Part shown: positions 35,032 through 44,401 of the stretch, one piece after another
Numbering within the stretch: the first letter of the stretch is position 1
How the letters are laid out: every line of letters begins with the position of its first letter
Source: Phreatobacter stygius
GTDB lineage: Bacteria; Pseudomonadota; Alphaproteobacteria; Rhizobiales; Phreatobacteraceae
DNA: 64,000 nucleotides
Assembly: GCF_005144885.1 (NCBI RefSeq)
Contig: NZ_CP039690.1
Coordinates: 2,431,001-2,495,000, forward strand
Direction of reading: 5' to 3'
Translations under genes and position numbers: made by a program
The notes under the pieces: generated by a model
Told to the model about the DNA's origin: nothing
Databases searched by the model: none
What the model saw: only the letters and a program-made list of their open reading frames with translations

Positions 35032-36128
35032 ACGATCGCGACCTGCCACTCTGGCTGACGGCGGTCGCCATTCCCCTGGTCAATGTCGCCGTCGCCTTCC
35101 TGGCTGCCGGCCTGGTGGTCACGCTGATCGGCGAGAGCCCGTTCGAGGCGCTGGCGATCATGCTGCGCGGCGCACTCGGCTCGGACTACGGCCTCGGCTA
35201 CACGCTGTTTTATACCACCAGCTACATCTTCACCGGGCTCGCCGTGGCGGTCGCCTTCCATGCCGGCCATTTTAACATTGGCGGCGAGGGCCAGGCCCTG
35301 ATGGGCGGCCTCGGCGCAGCCCTGGTGGCGCTGTCGCTGCCACAGCTGCCGGCACTCGTCCTGTTGCCGCTCTGCGTGATCGGCGCAGCCCTCGGCGGCA
35401 CGGCCTGGGCTTTCATACCGGCCTGGCTGCAGGCCCGGCGCGGCAGCCACATCGTCATCACCACCATCATGTTCAATTTCATCGCGGGGGCTCTGCTCGT
35501 CTATCTGCTGGTCGGACCGCTGAAGATGGCCGGCTCCATGGCGCCGGAGACAGCGAAGTTCACCGATGCCGCGATCCTGCCTTCGATCGCCACCATGACC
35601 GGCTGGTTCGGCTGGACGGTCGCCCGTTCGCCGCTCAACCTGTCGCTGCTGATCGCGCTGGCCGCAGCCGCCGCCGTCTGGGTGCTGATCTGGCACACCC
35701 GGCTCGGCTACCGCATCCGCACCGTCGGCGCCAATCCGGATGCCGCCGTCTATGCCGGCATCTCGCCGGCGCGCGTCACCATGATCGCCCTGATGCTGTC
35801 GGGTGGCCTCGCCGGATTGATGGCGACCAACGAGATCCTCGGTGCCCAGGGGCGGCTGATCAACGAATTCGTCGCCGGCGCGGGTTTTGTCGGCATCGCC
35901 GCCGCCCTGATGGGGCGCGCCCATCCCTTCGGCATCGTGCTGGCAAGCCTGCTGTTTGGGGTGCTGACCCAGGGCGGCGCCGAGCTTGCCTTCGAAAAGC
36001 CGAGGATCACCCGCGAAATGATCGTGGTCATCCAGGGCTTCGTCATCCTGTTCGCCGGCGCGCTGGAGAGCCTGTTCGCCGAACGGCTGGCCGCGCTCTA
36101 TCAGCGGTTCACCGTTCAGGAGGCTTGA
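35028..36128 (+). CDS. Nucleoside ABC transporter permease (first)
   Basis: A 366-residue inner-membrane permease. BPD-transport-2 features include AFHAGHFNIGGEGQALMGGLGAA and LGYRIRTVGANPDAAVYAGI, and a late GAGFVGIAAALMGRAHPFGIV. About eight to ten membrane segments. Start ATG 35028 overlaps the ATPase stop (ATGA), and the next permease starts immediately after its stop. It is the YufP/NupB-like member of the pair. Confidence 0.94.
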   Translation: MNDRDLPLWLTAVAIPLVNVAVAFLAAGLVVTLIGESPFEALAIMLRGALGSDYGLGYTLFYTTSYIFTGLAVAVAFHAGHFNIGGEGQALMGGLGAALVALSLPQLPALVLLPLCVIGAALGGTAWAFIPAWLQARRGSHIVITTIMFNFIAGALLVYLLVGPLKMAGSMAPETAKFTDAAILPSIATMTGWFGWTVARSPLNLSLLIALAAAAAVWVLIWHTRLGYRIRTVGANPDAAVYAGISPARVTMIALMLSGGLAGLMATNEILGAQGRLINEFVAGAGFVGIAAALMGRAHPFGIVLASLLFGVLTQGGAELAFEKPRITREMIVVIQGFVILFAGALESLFAERLAALYQRFTVQEA

Positions 36129-37106
36129 ATGATCGAAGCCTGGACCATCCTGCTGGTGGCCTGCGACAGCGCCATCAGGCTGTCGGTACCGCTGATCTTC
36201 GCTTGCCTCGCCGGCCTCTATTCGGAACGTGCCGGCGTGGTCGATATTGGCCTCGAGGGCAAGCTGCTGGTCGGCGCCTTCGCGGCCGGCGCCACCGCGG
36301 CGGTCATCCCCAATCCCTGGATTGGACTTGCCGCGGCGATCGGTACCTCGGTCGTCTTCGCGCTGATCCACGGTTTTGCCTCGATCAGCCAGCGCGGCAA
36401 CCAGATCGTCTCCGGCGTCGCGCTGAACGTGCTGGCCTCCGGCCTCACCGCCGTGCTCGGCAATGCCTGGTTCGACCAGGGCGGGCGGACCCCGCAACTG
36501 CCCGCAAGCGCGCGTTTCAACGAGATCACCTTGCCTCTTGCCGAGACGGCCGCTGGCGTCCCGGTCATCGGCACCTTCTATGCCGACATCATTTCCGGCC
36601 ATTCCGTGCCGGTCTATCTCGCCTTCATCCTGGTGCCGATCACCGCCTTCGCGCTCTATCAGACCCGCTGGGGCCTGCGCCTGCGCGCGGTGGGAGAAAA
36701 CCCGGCGGCGGTCGATACCGCCGGCGTCTCGGTCGCGCGGCTGCGCTATCAGGCGGTGATCGTCGCCGGCATCCTGTGCGGCATGGGCGGCGCCTATCTC
36801 GCCATTGCCCAATCGGCCGGCTTCATCAACGACATGACCGCCGGCAAGGGCTTCATTGCCCTCGCCGCATTGATCTTCGCCAAATGGCGGCCTTGGGCCG
36901 CGCTCGGCGCCTGCCTGCTGTTCGGCCTGATGGATGCGACCGCGCTGCGCATTCAGGGCGCGTCTTTTCCGGGCATTGGCCAGGTGCCTGTTCAGGCCAT
37001 CCAGGCTTTGCCTTATATCTTCACCGTGGTGCTGCTGGCCGGCTTCATCGGCCGGGCGACGCCACCCAAGGCCTCCGGCATTCCCTATGTGAAGGATCGT
37101 ACGTGA
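36129..37106 (+). CDS. Nucleoside ABC transporter permease (second)
   Basis: A 325-residue permease of the YufQ/NupC type. It shows GLYSERAGVVDIGLEGKLLVGAF near the start, ISQRGNQIVSGVALNVLASG, and RLRAVGENPAAVDTAGVSV as the coupling segment. It directly abuts the first permease (stop TGA then ATG) and ends in a GTGA overlap with the cytidine deaminase gene, showing that import and degradation are one transcription unit. Confidence 0.94.
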   Translation: MIEAWTILLVACDSAIRLSVPLIFACLAGLYSERAGVVDIGLEGKLLVGAFAAGATAAVIPNPWIGLAAAIGTSVVFALIHGFASISQRGNQIVSGVALNVLASGLTAVLGNAWFDQGGRTPQLPASARFNEITLPLAETAAGVPVIGTFYADIISGHSVPVYLAFILVPITAFALYQTRWGLRLRAVGENPAAVDTAGVSVARLRYQAVIVAGILCGMGGAYLAIAQSAGFINDMTAGKGFIALAALIFAKWRPWAALGACLLFGLMDATALRIQGASFPGIGQVPVQAIQALPYIFTVVLLAGFIGRATPPKASGIPYVKDRT

Positions 37107-37504
37107 CACCGGAGCTGAAAGCCCTGTTCGACGCAGCCAGGCGCGCCCAGGCGCAAGCCTACGCGCCCTATTCGCGGTTCCGGGTCGGCGCCGCCATCAG
37201 GTCGGCCTCCGGCGCCATCCATGCCGGCTGCAATGTCGAGAATGCGGCCTATCCGGTCGGCGCCTGCGCCGAGGCCGGCGCGCTATCGGCCATGGTGCTG
37301 GCCGGCGACCGGCAGATCGCCGAGATCCTGGTGATCGGCGACGGGCCGGAGCTGTGCACGCCTTGCGGCGCCTGCCGCCAGCGCCTGCGTGAATTCTCGG
37401 CCGATGCCGTGCTCGTGCATGTCGCCGGGCCGGAAGGGCTGAGGCGCAGCTTCACGCTCGGCAGCCTGCTGCCCTTTTCCTTCGGGCCGGACAACCTGAC
37501 ATGA
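37103..37504 (+). CDS. cdd: Cytidine deaminase
   Basis: A 133-residue zinc enzyme that converts cytidine and deoxycytidine to uridine and deoxyuridine. Zinc and catalytic residues are C55-A-E57 (GACAEAGAL) and C88, C91 in CTPCGACRQ. The N-terminus has the usual AYAPYSRFRVGAAI. It starts at GTG 37103, overlapping the permease stop, and its end overlaps the phosphorylase start by 4 bases. Length is that of the homotetrameric class. Confidence 0.95.
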   Translation: MTPELKALFDAARRAQAQAYAPYSRFRVGAAIRSASGAIHAGCNVENAAYPVGACAEAGALSAMVLAGDRQIAEILVIGDGPELCTPCGACRQRLREFSADAVLVHVAGPEGLRRSFTLGSLLPFSFGPDNLT

Positions 37505-38298
37505 CCGCCGCCGCGATCATCCGGCAGCGCACCGGAGCAGAGCCGTTCGACTGCGCCATCGTGCTCGGCACCGGGCTTGGGCCCCTGGCCGAGACGATCG
37601 CGGACGCGACCGTCATCCCCTATGCCGAACTGCCCGGCTTCCCCGGCGCCGGCGTCTCCGGCCATGCCGGCCGGCTCGTTGTCGGCCGCCTCGAGGGGCG
37701 GCGCGTCGCGGTCATGCAAGGCCGCGCCCATGTCTATGAACAGGGCGACGCGCGGGTCATGAAGCCGGCGATCGACACATTCGCCACGCTCGGCGCGCGC
37801 GCCCTGCTGCTGACCAATGCCGCGGGGTCGCTGAAGGCCGACATGCCGCCCGGCGCGGTCATGGCGATATCGGACCACATCGCCCTGTTCGGACCCAATC
37901 CGCTGATCGGTTTGCCCGGCGACGCGCGTTTCGTGCCGATGAACGACGCCTATCACCCCGGACTGACGGCGGCGCTCGCCCGCGGCGCGCAACGCGGCGG
38001 CGTCCGGCTGCACCAGGGCGTCTATGCCTGGGTCACCGGCCCGAGCTTCGAAACGCCTGCCGAAATCCGCGCACTGCAGCGCCTGGGCGCCGACGCCGTC
38101 GGCATGTCCACCGTGCCGGAGGTCATCCTCGCCCGCCATGCCGGACTTTCCGTCGTCGCGCTGTCCATGATCACCAACTATGGTGCGGGACTGGCGCCGC
38201 AAGCCCCGTCCCATGGCGAGACCAAGACGGTCGCGGCCGAGGGCGCTGGCGCCGTCGCAGCCGTGATCCGAGGTTTTCTCTCGGAGATGTCAGCATGA
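37501..38298 (+). CDS. Purine-nucleoside phosphorylase (trimeric family)
   Basis: A 265-residue phosphorolytic enzyme of the PNP/MTAP family 2. Signatures are CAIVLGTGLGPLAETI (phosphate loop), GHAGRLVVGRLEG, VMQGRAHVYEQGD and the purine-site segment TGPSFETPAEIRALQRLGADAV with MSTVPEV. It splits purine (deoxy)nucleosides to base and (deoxy)ribose-1-phosphate, feeding DeoB. It overlaps both neighbours by 4 bases. Confidence 0.95.
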   Translation: MTAAAIIRQRTGAEPFDCAIVLGTGLGPLAETIADATVIPYAELPGFPGAGVSGHAGRLVVGRLEGRRVAVMQGRAHVYEQGDARVMKPAIDTFATLGARALLLTNAAGSLKADMPPGAVMAISDHIALFGPNPLIGLPGDARFVPMNDAYHPGLTAALARGAQRGGVRLHQGVYAWVTGPSFETPAEIRALQRLGADAVGMSTVPEVILARHAGLSVVALSMITNYGAGLAPQAPSHGETKTVAAEGAGAVAAVIRGFLSEMSA

Positions 38299-39062
38299 CC
38301 AGGTCTATCTCGGCTCCTTTTGCCGCCCGCGCCGTGGCGCTGCTCGACCTCACCGACCTGTCGAACGGCCTTGACGAGGCCGGCGTCGAGACGCTCTGCA
38401 GCCGCGCCGTCACGCGGCTCGGCCCGGTTGCGGCGGTCTGCACCTGGGCCGGCTTCGTCCCCCAGGCCAAACGCCTGTTGAAGGACACGGGAGTGAAGGT
38501 CGCGACCGTGGTGAATTTCCCGGCCGGCGGCACCGACGTGACCCAGGTCGCCGACGAGACCCGTTATGCGCTGCTCGACGGCGCCGACGAGATCGACCTG
38601 GTTCTGCCCTGGCGCGCCCTGGTCAAAGGCGACCGCGAGACGGTCGGCGCGCTGATCGGCGCGGTGCGCAGCGCGGTTCCCTCGACCAGACTGTTGAAGG
38701 TCATCCTGGAGACCGGCGAACTGACGTCGCCGCACCTGATCCGCGAGGCCGCCCGCATCGCCATTACGACCGGCGCCGATTTCATCAAGACCTCGACCGG
38801 CAAGACCACGGTGTCGGCCACGCCCGAAGCGGTCCAGATCATGCTCGAAGAGATCCGTGCCGCGCCGCGGTCGGTCGGGCTGAAGCCCTCCGGCGGCATT
38901 CGCACGGTGGCCGATGCGGCCGCCTATCTGGCGCTCGCCGATGGCATCATGGGGCCCGCCTGGGCAAGCCCCAGAACCTTCCGTTTCGGCGCCTCCGGGC
39001 TGCTCGACGCGCTTCTGGCGGATCAGGCCGCTGCGCCGACGGCAACCGGCACCCCATATTAA
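38295..39062 (+). CDS. deoC: Deoxyribose-phosphate aldolase
   Basis: A 255-residue class I aldolase that cleaves 2-deoxyribose-5-phosphate to glyceraldehyde-3-phosphate and acetaldehyde. The Schiff-base lysine lies in [12 protein letters not shown] and the second catalytic lysine in [10 protein letters not shown]. Other typical parts are [10 protein letters not shown] and [13 protein letters not shown]. It overlaps the phosphorylase gene by 4 bases; the next gene starts 31 bases later. Confidence 0.96.
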   Translation: MTRSISAPFAARAVALLDLTDLSNGLDEAGVETLCSRAVTRLGPVAAVCTWAGFVPQAKRLLKDTGVKVATVVNFPAGGTDVTQVADETRYALLDGADEIDLVLPWRALVKGDRETVGALIGAVRSAVPSTRLLKVILETGELTSPHLIREAARIAITTGADFIKTSTGKTTVSATPEAVQIMLEEIRAAPRSVGLKPSGGIRTVADAAAYLALADGIMGPAWASPRTFRFGASGLLDALLADQAAAPTATGTPY

Positions 39063-39093
39063 AGATGGCCCTGACCGGTCGAGGACCACACGC

Positions 39094-40419
39094 ATGACGC
39101 TGCTTCCGCAAGAGATCATCCGCGACAAGCGCGACGGCCGGGCTCTGGCCCCGGAGGCCATCGACGCCTTCGTCGCCGGCATCGGCGCGGGCAAGGTCAC
39201 CGAGGCGCAGGTCGCAGCCCTTGCCATGGCGATCTTTTTCCAGGGCATGTCGATGGCCGAACGCATCGCGCTGACCCGCGCCATGACCCATTCCGGCGAT
39301 GTCCTGTCGTGGCGTGACCTCGATCTGTCCGGCCCGGTGCTCGACAAGCATTCGACCGGCGGGGTCGGCGACACCGTCTCGCTCATGCTGGCGCCGATGG
39401 TCGCGGCAGCCGGCGGCTTCGTACCGATGATTTCCGGTCGCGGCCTCGGCCATACCGGCGGCACCCTCGACAAGCTCGAATCGATCCCCGGCTATGACGC
39501 GACACCTTCGCTCGACCGCCTGCGCCGGACCGTCAGGGAGGTTGGCTGCGCCATCATCGGGCAGACTGCCAATCTGGCGCCGGCCGACAAGGTGATCTAT
39601 GGCGTCCGCGACGTCACGGCGACGGTCGAATCGATCCCGCTGCTGACCTCCTCGATCCTGTCGAAAAAACTCGCCGCCGGCCTCGACGGGCTGGTGATGG
39701 ACGTCAAGACCGGCTCGGGCGCCTTCATGCCGGAATTCCCACGCTCGAAGGAGCTGGCCGAATCCATTGCCACCGTTGCCGCCGGCGCCGGCCTGCCGAC
39801 GGTCGCGCTGGTCACCGCCATGGACCAGCCGCTCGCCAACGCCGCCGGCAATGCCGTCGAGGTTCGCTGGGCGATCGACTATCTCTCGGGCCGGCATCGC
39901 CAGTCCCGCCTGCATGGCGTCACCATGGCGCTCGCCGCCGAACTCCTGGTGCTGGGCAAGCTCGCTCCGAACCTCGACCAGGCCCAGGGCAAGCTCGAAC
40001 GGGTGCTCGACAACGGCCGTGCCGCCGAAACCTTCGAGCGCATGGTCGTGGCGCTGGGTGGTCCCGGCGACCTGATGGAGAGCCCCGACAAACACTTGCC
40101 GCGGGCGCCACTGATCCGGCCGGTACTGGCGGCCGCCGCCGGAACCGTGACCACCATCGATACCCGCGCCATCGGCATGAGCGTGGTGGCGCTGGGCGGC
40201 GGACGCACCCGCTCGGCCGATCCGGTCGATCACGCCGTCGGCCTGACCGATCTGGTCATGCTCGGCGAGGCCATTGAACGGGGCCAGCCGCTGGCCATGG
40301 TCCATTCGCGCGACGAGGCCGGCTTCGACGCCGCCGCGGCGATGATCCACGCCGCGATCACGCTCGATCATGGCGGTGCCCTGGTCGGCGCGCTCGTCCA
40401 GGCCCGGATCGCGGGGTGA
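39094..40419 (+). CDS. deoA: Thymidine phosphorylase
   Basis: A 441-residue pyrimidine-nucleoside phosphorylase. The N-terminus [19 protein letters not shown] and the catalytic stretch [20 protein letters not shown], with [19 protein letters not shown], are diagnostic; [10 protein letters not shown] is also conserved. It releases thymine or uracil and deoxyribose-1-phosphate. Start ATG 39094 is chosen because it gives the full conserved N-terminus; the longer frame runs inside deoC. Confidence 0.96.
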   Translation: MTLLPQEIIRDKRDGRALAPEAIDAFVAGIGAGKVTEAQVAALAMAIFFQGMSMAERIALTRAMTHSGDVLSWRDLDLSGPVLDKHSTGGVGDTVSLMLAPMVAAAGGFVPMISGRGLGHTGGTLDKLESIPGYDATPSLDRLRRTVREVGCAIIGQTANLAPADKVIYGVRDVTATVESIPLLTSSILSKKLAAGLDGLVMDVKTGSGAFMPEFPRSKELAESIATVAAGAGLPTVALVTAMDQPLANAAGNAVEVRWAIDYLSGRHRQSRLHGVTMALAAELLVLGKLAPNLDQAQGKLERVLDNGRAAETFERMVVALGGPGDLMESPDKHLPRAPLIRPVLAAAAGTVTTIDTRAIGMSVVALGGGRTRSADPVDHAVGLTDLVMLGEAIERGQPLAMVHSRDEAGFDAAAAMIHAAITLDHGGALVGALVQARIAG

Positions 40420-40423
40420 AACC

Positions 40424-41617
40424 ATGGCCCGCGCGCTGATCCTGGTGCTCGATTCCGTCGGCATCGGCGCCGCCGAGGATGCCGAACGTTATGGCGATGT
40501 CGGATCCGATACGCTCGGCCATGTTGCCGCATGGTTCGCCCAGCGTGGGCCCGGCCTGCATTTGCCGAACCTTGCAACGCTTGGCCTCGCCAAGGCGGCC
40601 GAGGCCTCCACCGGCCGCATGCCGCCGGGGCTCGCCGCCACCGGCCGGATCACCGCCCGCTACGGTTACGGCGTCGAGACCTCCCGGGGCAAGGACACGC
40701 CGTCCGGCCATTGGGAGATCGCCGGCGTGCCGGTCGCGACCGACTGGGGTTATTTCCCGGATACCCAACCGTGCTTTCCGCCCGAACTGATCGCGGCTCT
40801 GGTCGGGCGCTGCGGCCTCGACGGAATTCTCGGCGATCGTCATGCCTCCGGCACCGCCATCATCGCCGAACTCGGTGACGAGCATATCGCGACAGGCAGG
40901 CCGATCGTCTACACCTCGGCCGATTCGGTCATGCAAATCGCCGCCCACGAACAGGCCTTCGGGCTCGAGCGGCTCTATGCCGTCTGCGCCGTCGCGCGCG
41001 AGCTCTGCGATCCCCTTGATATCGGCCGGGTCATCGCCCGGCCTTTCCTCGGATCGTCGGCCGCCGATTTCGTCCGCACCGGCAATCGCCGCGACTATGC
41101 CGTGCCGCCGCCGGCGCCGACCATCCTGGAACTTGCCGAGAAGGCTGGCCGGACCGTCATCACGATTGGCAAGATCGGCGACATCTTCGCCCATGTCGGC
41201 ACCGGCGAGGTGCTCAAGGCCGCCGGCAACATGGCACTGTTCGACCGCATGCTCGAAGGCCTGGACCGGCTGCCCGAGCAAGGGCTGCTGATGGCCAATT
41301 TCATCGATTTCGATTCGCTCTACGGCCACCGCCGCGACCCGAAGGGTTATGGCCAGGCCTTGAAGGAATTCGACGCCCGACTGCCGGAGCTGGCGGCGCG
41401 CCTGAAGCCTGGCGATCTCGTGGTGATTTCGGCCGATCACGGCTGCGATCCGACCTATCCCGGCTCCGAACACACGCGCGAGCACGTGCCGATCCTCGCC
41501 TATGGCCCGGGCCAGCCGACCGGCCCGATCGGCCGGCGCGACAGCCTGGCCGACATCGCCGCGACGGTTGCCCGCCATCTCGATCTCACCGCGCCCGGCG
41601 CCGGCACGCCGTTCTAG
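40424..41617 (+). CDS. deoB: Phosphopentomutase
   Basis: A 397-residue alkaline-phosphatase-superfamily mutase that interconverts (deoxy)ribose-1- and -5-phosphate. The opening [20 protein letters not shown] holds metal ligands, GSDTLGH follows, and the second metal site is in [37 protein letters not shown] carries the phosphorylated Thr. It is the last gene of the salvage operon, 4 bases after deoA, and supplies substrate to DeoC. Confidence 0.96.
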   Translation: MARALILVLDSVGIGAAEDAERYGDVGSDTLGHVAAWFAQRGPGLHLPNLATLGLAKAAEASTGRMPPGLAATGRITARYGYGVETSRGKDTPSGHWEIAGVPVATDWGYFPDTQPCFPPELIAALVGRCGLDGILGDRHASGTAIIAELGDEHIATGRPIVYTSADSVMQIAAHEQAFGLERLYAVCAVARELCDPLDIGRVIARPFLGSSAADFVRTGNRRDYAVPPPAPTILELAEKAGRTVITIGKIGDIFAHVGTGEVLKAAGNMALFDRMLEGLDRLPEQGLLMANFIDFDSLYGHRRDPKGYGQALKEFDARLPELAARLKPGDLVVISADHGCDPTYPGSEHTREHVPILAYGPGQPTGPIGRRDSLADIAATVARHLDLTAPGAGTPF

Positions 41618-41708
41618 AACTGCCGCCGGATTCGGAACCACCTCACCTTGCGGCGCGTTCCGCGTCGTGTTTCACAGGGACGTAAGCGGTTTCGACAGAG
41701 GGCGGCGC

Positions 41709-43499
41709 ATGTCACTTCTCCAGGTCTATTGGCGGGTTCTGATGCAACTCGGGCCGGAGAAGCGGCTCGGCCTGACCCTGCTCACCTGCAATATCGTGCT
41801 GGCCTGCATCATGTTCGCCGAACCGATCCTGTTCGGCCGGATCATCGACACGCTGTCGAACGCGCAGGCGCGCGGCCGCACCATCACCTGGGGTGAATTG
41901 CTGCCCTTGGTCATCGCCTGGGTATCGTTCGGCCTGTTCACCATCGGTGCCGGCGTGCTGGTCGCCTTGCATGCCGACCGCATGTCGCATCGCCGTCGGC
42001 TGGCGTTCATGCAGCATTTCTTCGAGCACGTGCTCAACCTGCCGCTCAGCTACCATTCCGGCACCCATTCCGGCCGGCTCCTGAAGCAGATGTTGGAAGG
42101 CTCCAACGCCATGGCCTGGCTGTTGCTGTCCTTCCTGCGCGAGCACTGCGCCTCGATGATCGCGCTGGTCATCCTGGTGCCGGTTTCGCTTTGGGTGAAC
42201 TGGCGGCTGGGCAGCCTGCTGGTGGTCATGGTGTTCTTCTTCTTTTTCCTGACCAGCTATGTGCTGCGCAAGACCGAGACGCTGCAGGGCAAGGTCCAGG
42301 AGTTTCACAATGCGCTCGCCGAACGCGCCACCGATGCGCTCGGCAACGTGCCGGTCATCCAGTCGTTCACCCGGATCGACGCCGAAGTGCGCGCCATGCG
42401 CTCGACCGTCGACGCCCTGCTGGCGGCCCAGATCCCGGTCTTGTCCTGGTGGGCGATCGCCGCCGTCGCCTCGCGGGCCTCGGCGACGCTGACGGTCCTG
42501 TCGATTTTCCTGACCGGCACCTGGCTGCATATCAACGGGCTCGCCAGCATTGGCGAGATCGTCACCTTCATGGGTTTCGCCACCATGCTGATCGCCAGGC
42601 TCGAGGCGCTGGTCGGCTTCATCAACGCGGTGTTCCTGGAAGGCCCGAAGATCAAGGACTTCTTCGACGTCATCGACACCAGCCCGCAGGTGCGCGACCG
42701 GCCCAATGCCATCGACGTCGGCAAGGTCGTCGGCAAGGTCGCCTTCGAGAATGTTTCGTTCTCTTATGACGGCAAGCGCGCGGCGGTGGCCGACCTGTCC
42801 TTTGTCGCGGCCCCCGGCGATACCATCGCGTTGGTCGGCTCGACCGGTTCCGGCAAGTCCACCACGCTGTCGCTGCTGCACCGGGTGTTCGACCCGCAGT
42901 CCGGCCGCATCACCATTGACGGCCATGACATCCGCGACGTGACCATGGTGTCGCTCCGCCGCAATATCGGCGTGGTGTTCCAGGAACCCATGCTGTTTGC
43001 CCGCACCATCAAGGAAAACCTGCAGGTTGGCCGCGCCGACGCCACCGACGCCGAGATCTGGGCGGCCTGCCAGCGGGCCCAGGCCGCCGACTTCCTGGGG
43101 CGTCAGCCGGATGGGCTGGATACCGAAATCGCCGAACGCGGCCGGTCGCTCTCAGGCGGCGAGCGCCAGCGCCTGTCGATCGCGCGCGCCCTGTTGAAAG
43201 ACCCGCCGGTGCTGATTCTCGACGAGGCGACCTCGGCACTCGACGCGACCACCGAACAGAAGCTGCAGGCGGCGCTGGTCGAGGTGATGAAGGGGCGTAC
43301 CACCTTCGTCATCGCCCACCGGCTCGCCACCATCCGGCACGCCACCCGCATCCTGGTCTTCGAACAGGGCCGCGTGGTCGAAAGCGGCACGTTCGAGGAA
43401 CTGGTGGCCCAGGGCGGCGTGTTCGCCGGCCTGGCGCGGGCGCAGTTCATGACCGGCGAGCACGAGAAGAAGCCGGAGCCGTCGATCGTCGAGACCTGA
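41709..43499 (+). CDS. ndvA: Beta-(1->2)-glucan export ATP-binding/permease protein
   Basis: A 596-residue exporter with an N-terminal six-helix membrane domain and a C-terminal ABC domain. The N-terminus ([11 protein letters not shown], then [20 protein letters not shown]) closely follows NdvA/ChvA of rhizobia. The ATPase has Walker [11 protein letters not shown], signature [15 protein letters not shown] and Walker [13 protein letters not shown]. It moves cyclic beta-1,2-glucan to the periplasm, important for low-osmolarity growth and host interaction. The synthase gene ndvB is not in the window. Confidence 0.93.
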   Translation: MSLLQVYWRVLMQLGPEKRLGLTLLTCNIVLACIMFAEPILFGRIIDTLSNAQARGRTITWGELLPLVIAWVSFGLFTIGAGVLVALHADRMSHRRRLAFMQHFFEHVLNLPLSYHSGTHSGRLLKQMLEGSNAMAWLLLSFLREHCASMIALVILVPVSLWVNWRLGSLLVVMVFFFFFLTSYVLRKTETLQGKVQEFHNALAERATDALGNVPVIQSFTRIDAEVRAMRSTVDALLAAQIPVLSWWAIAAVASRASATLTVLSIFLTGTWLHINGLASIGEIVTFMGFATMLIARLEALVGFINAVFLEGPKIKDFFDVIDTSPQVRDRPNAIDVGKVVGKVAFENVSFSYDGKRAAVADLSFVAAPGDTIALVGSTGSGKSTTLSLLHRVFDPQSGRITIDGHDIRDVTMVSLRRNIGVVFQEPMLFARTIKENLQVGRADATDAEIWAACQRAQAADFLGRQPDGLDTEIAERGRSLSGGERQRLSIARALLKDPPVLILDEATSALDATTEQKLQAALVEVMKGRTTFVIAHRLATIRHATRILVFEQGRVVESGTFEELVAQGGVFAGLARAQFMTGEHEKKPEPSIVET

Positions 43500-43506
43500 G
43501 GCGGTC

Positions 43507-44325
43507 TCAGACGAAGCGCAGCGACATCGGCTGGACGGCGAGCCCCTCGACCACCGTCGTCCAGAGTTCTCCCGGCGCGACCGGCAAGGCGCGTGTCACC
43601 GTGCCGGTGGTGATGATTTCGCCCGCACCGATCGGCATGGCCTGCGCATCCTCGGCGAGCACGCCGGCAAGATGCCTGATCGCCGACAAGGGCCCGCCCA
43701 GCACATTGGCCGCCACACCGCGATCGGCAACCACGCCGTCCTTCGACAGGGTGATCGAAAAGCCGGTGAGCGCGTCGAGCCACGGCTCGGGATCGCCGCC
43801 GACCGGCAGTTGCGGCCCGCAATAGAGCGCGCCGTGCAGGCCGAAGGCGGCAATGCAATCGGCCGCCTGGAAGCGCCAGCCGGGATAAAGCGACTGGACG
43901 ATCTCGAAGCCATGGGCGACCCAGCCGATCGCGCCGAGAATCGCCCGTTCATCCATGTCGGACGTCACGCCGGCCTTGAAGCCGAACACGATTTCCGGCT
44001 CGATCCGCGGTTCGACCAGCCGGCTGAGCGGCGCCTCGGCCGGCCCGGTCACCGCGGTATAGGTCTTGTCGTAGACCGGTCCCCAGATCGGCGAATAGAC
44101 CCCGTATTCGTCCCAGATCGTCCGGTTGGTGAAGCCGATCTTGCGGCCGATCACCGTTTCGCCGCGCGCGGTCCGCCGCCGCGTGATCTCGTGCGAGACC
44201 TTCTGTGCGTCCTCGGCTGAAAAGGTCGGCTCCAGGCCGGTCAACGGGCCGATCTGCCGCCGGCCGTCATAGGCCGCGAGAATCTCGTCCGCGAACTGGC
44301 GGGTCTGCGAAGAGCACAACGACAT
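43507..44325 (-). CDS. 2-keto-4-pentenoate hydratase family protein
   Basis: A 272-residue FAH-related hydratase/decarboxylase. Conserved parts include VIGRKIGFTNRTIW, RIEPEIVFGFKAG with metal-binding Glu residues, and GAIGWVAHGFEIVQS. The family covers 2-hydroxypenta-2,4-dienoate hydratase, 2-oxohept-3-ene-1,7-dioate hydratase and 4-oxalocrotonate decarboxylase. No meta-cleavage genes are next to it, so its substrate is open. It is convergent with ndvA; a 6-bp hairpin (GAGACC/GGTCTC, 43491-43508) spans the two stops. Confidence 0.85.
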   Translation of the reverse strand: MSLCSSQTRQFADEILAAYDGRRQIGPLTGLEPTFSAEDAQKVSHEITRRRTARGETVIGRKIGFTNRTIWDEYGVYSPIWGPVYDKTYTAVTGPAEAPLSRLVEPRIEPEIVFGFKAGVTSDMDERAILGAIGWVAHGFEIVQSLYPGWRFQAADCIAAFGLHGALYCGPQLPVGGDPEPWLDALTGFSITLSKDGVVADRGVAANVLGGPLSAIRHLAGVLAEDAQAMPIGAGEIITTGTVTRALPVAPGELWTTVVEGLAVQPMSLRFV

Positions 44326-44401
44326 GGGACACGAGCCCGCCGGACGAGAACGACACGCCCCCGGCCTCAAGCCGGAGGCGATGGATCGAACCTGGCGTCG
44401 C

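Noticed and set aside
33936-37109. 1057-residue open frame on the minus strand across the nucleoside transporter genes
   Set aside because: It is antisense to confidently identified ABC genes, has Gly/Asp/Arg/Gln-rich composition typical of high-GC shadow frames and matches no family.
43491-43508. GAGACC/GGTCTC hairpin spanning the ndvA and hydratase stops
   Set aside because: Only a 6-bp stem without T-run; too weak to list as a bidirectional terminator.
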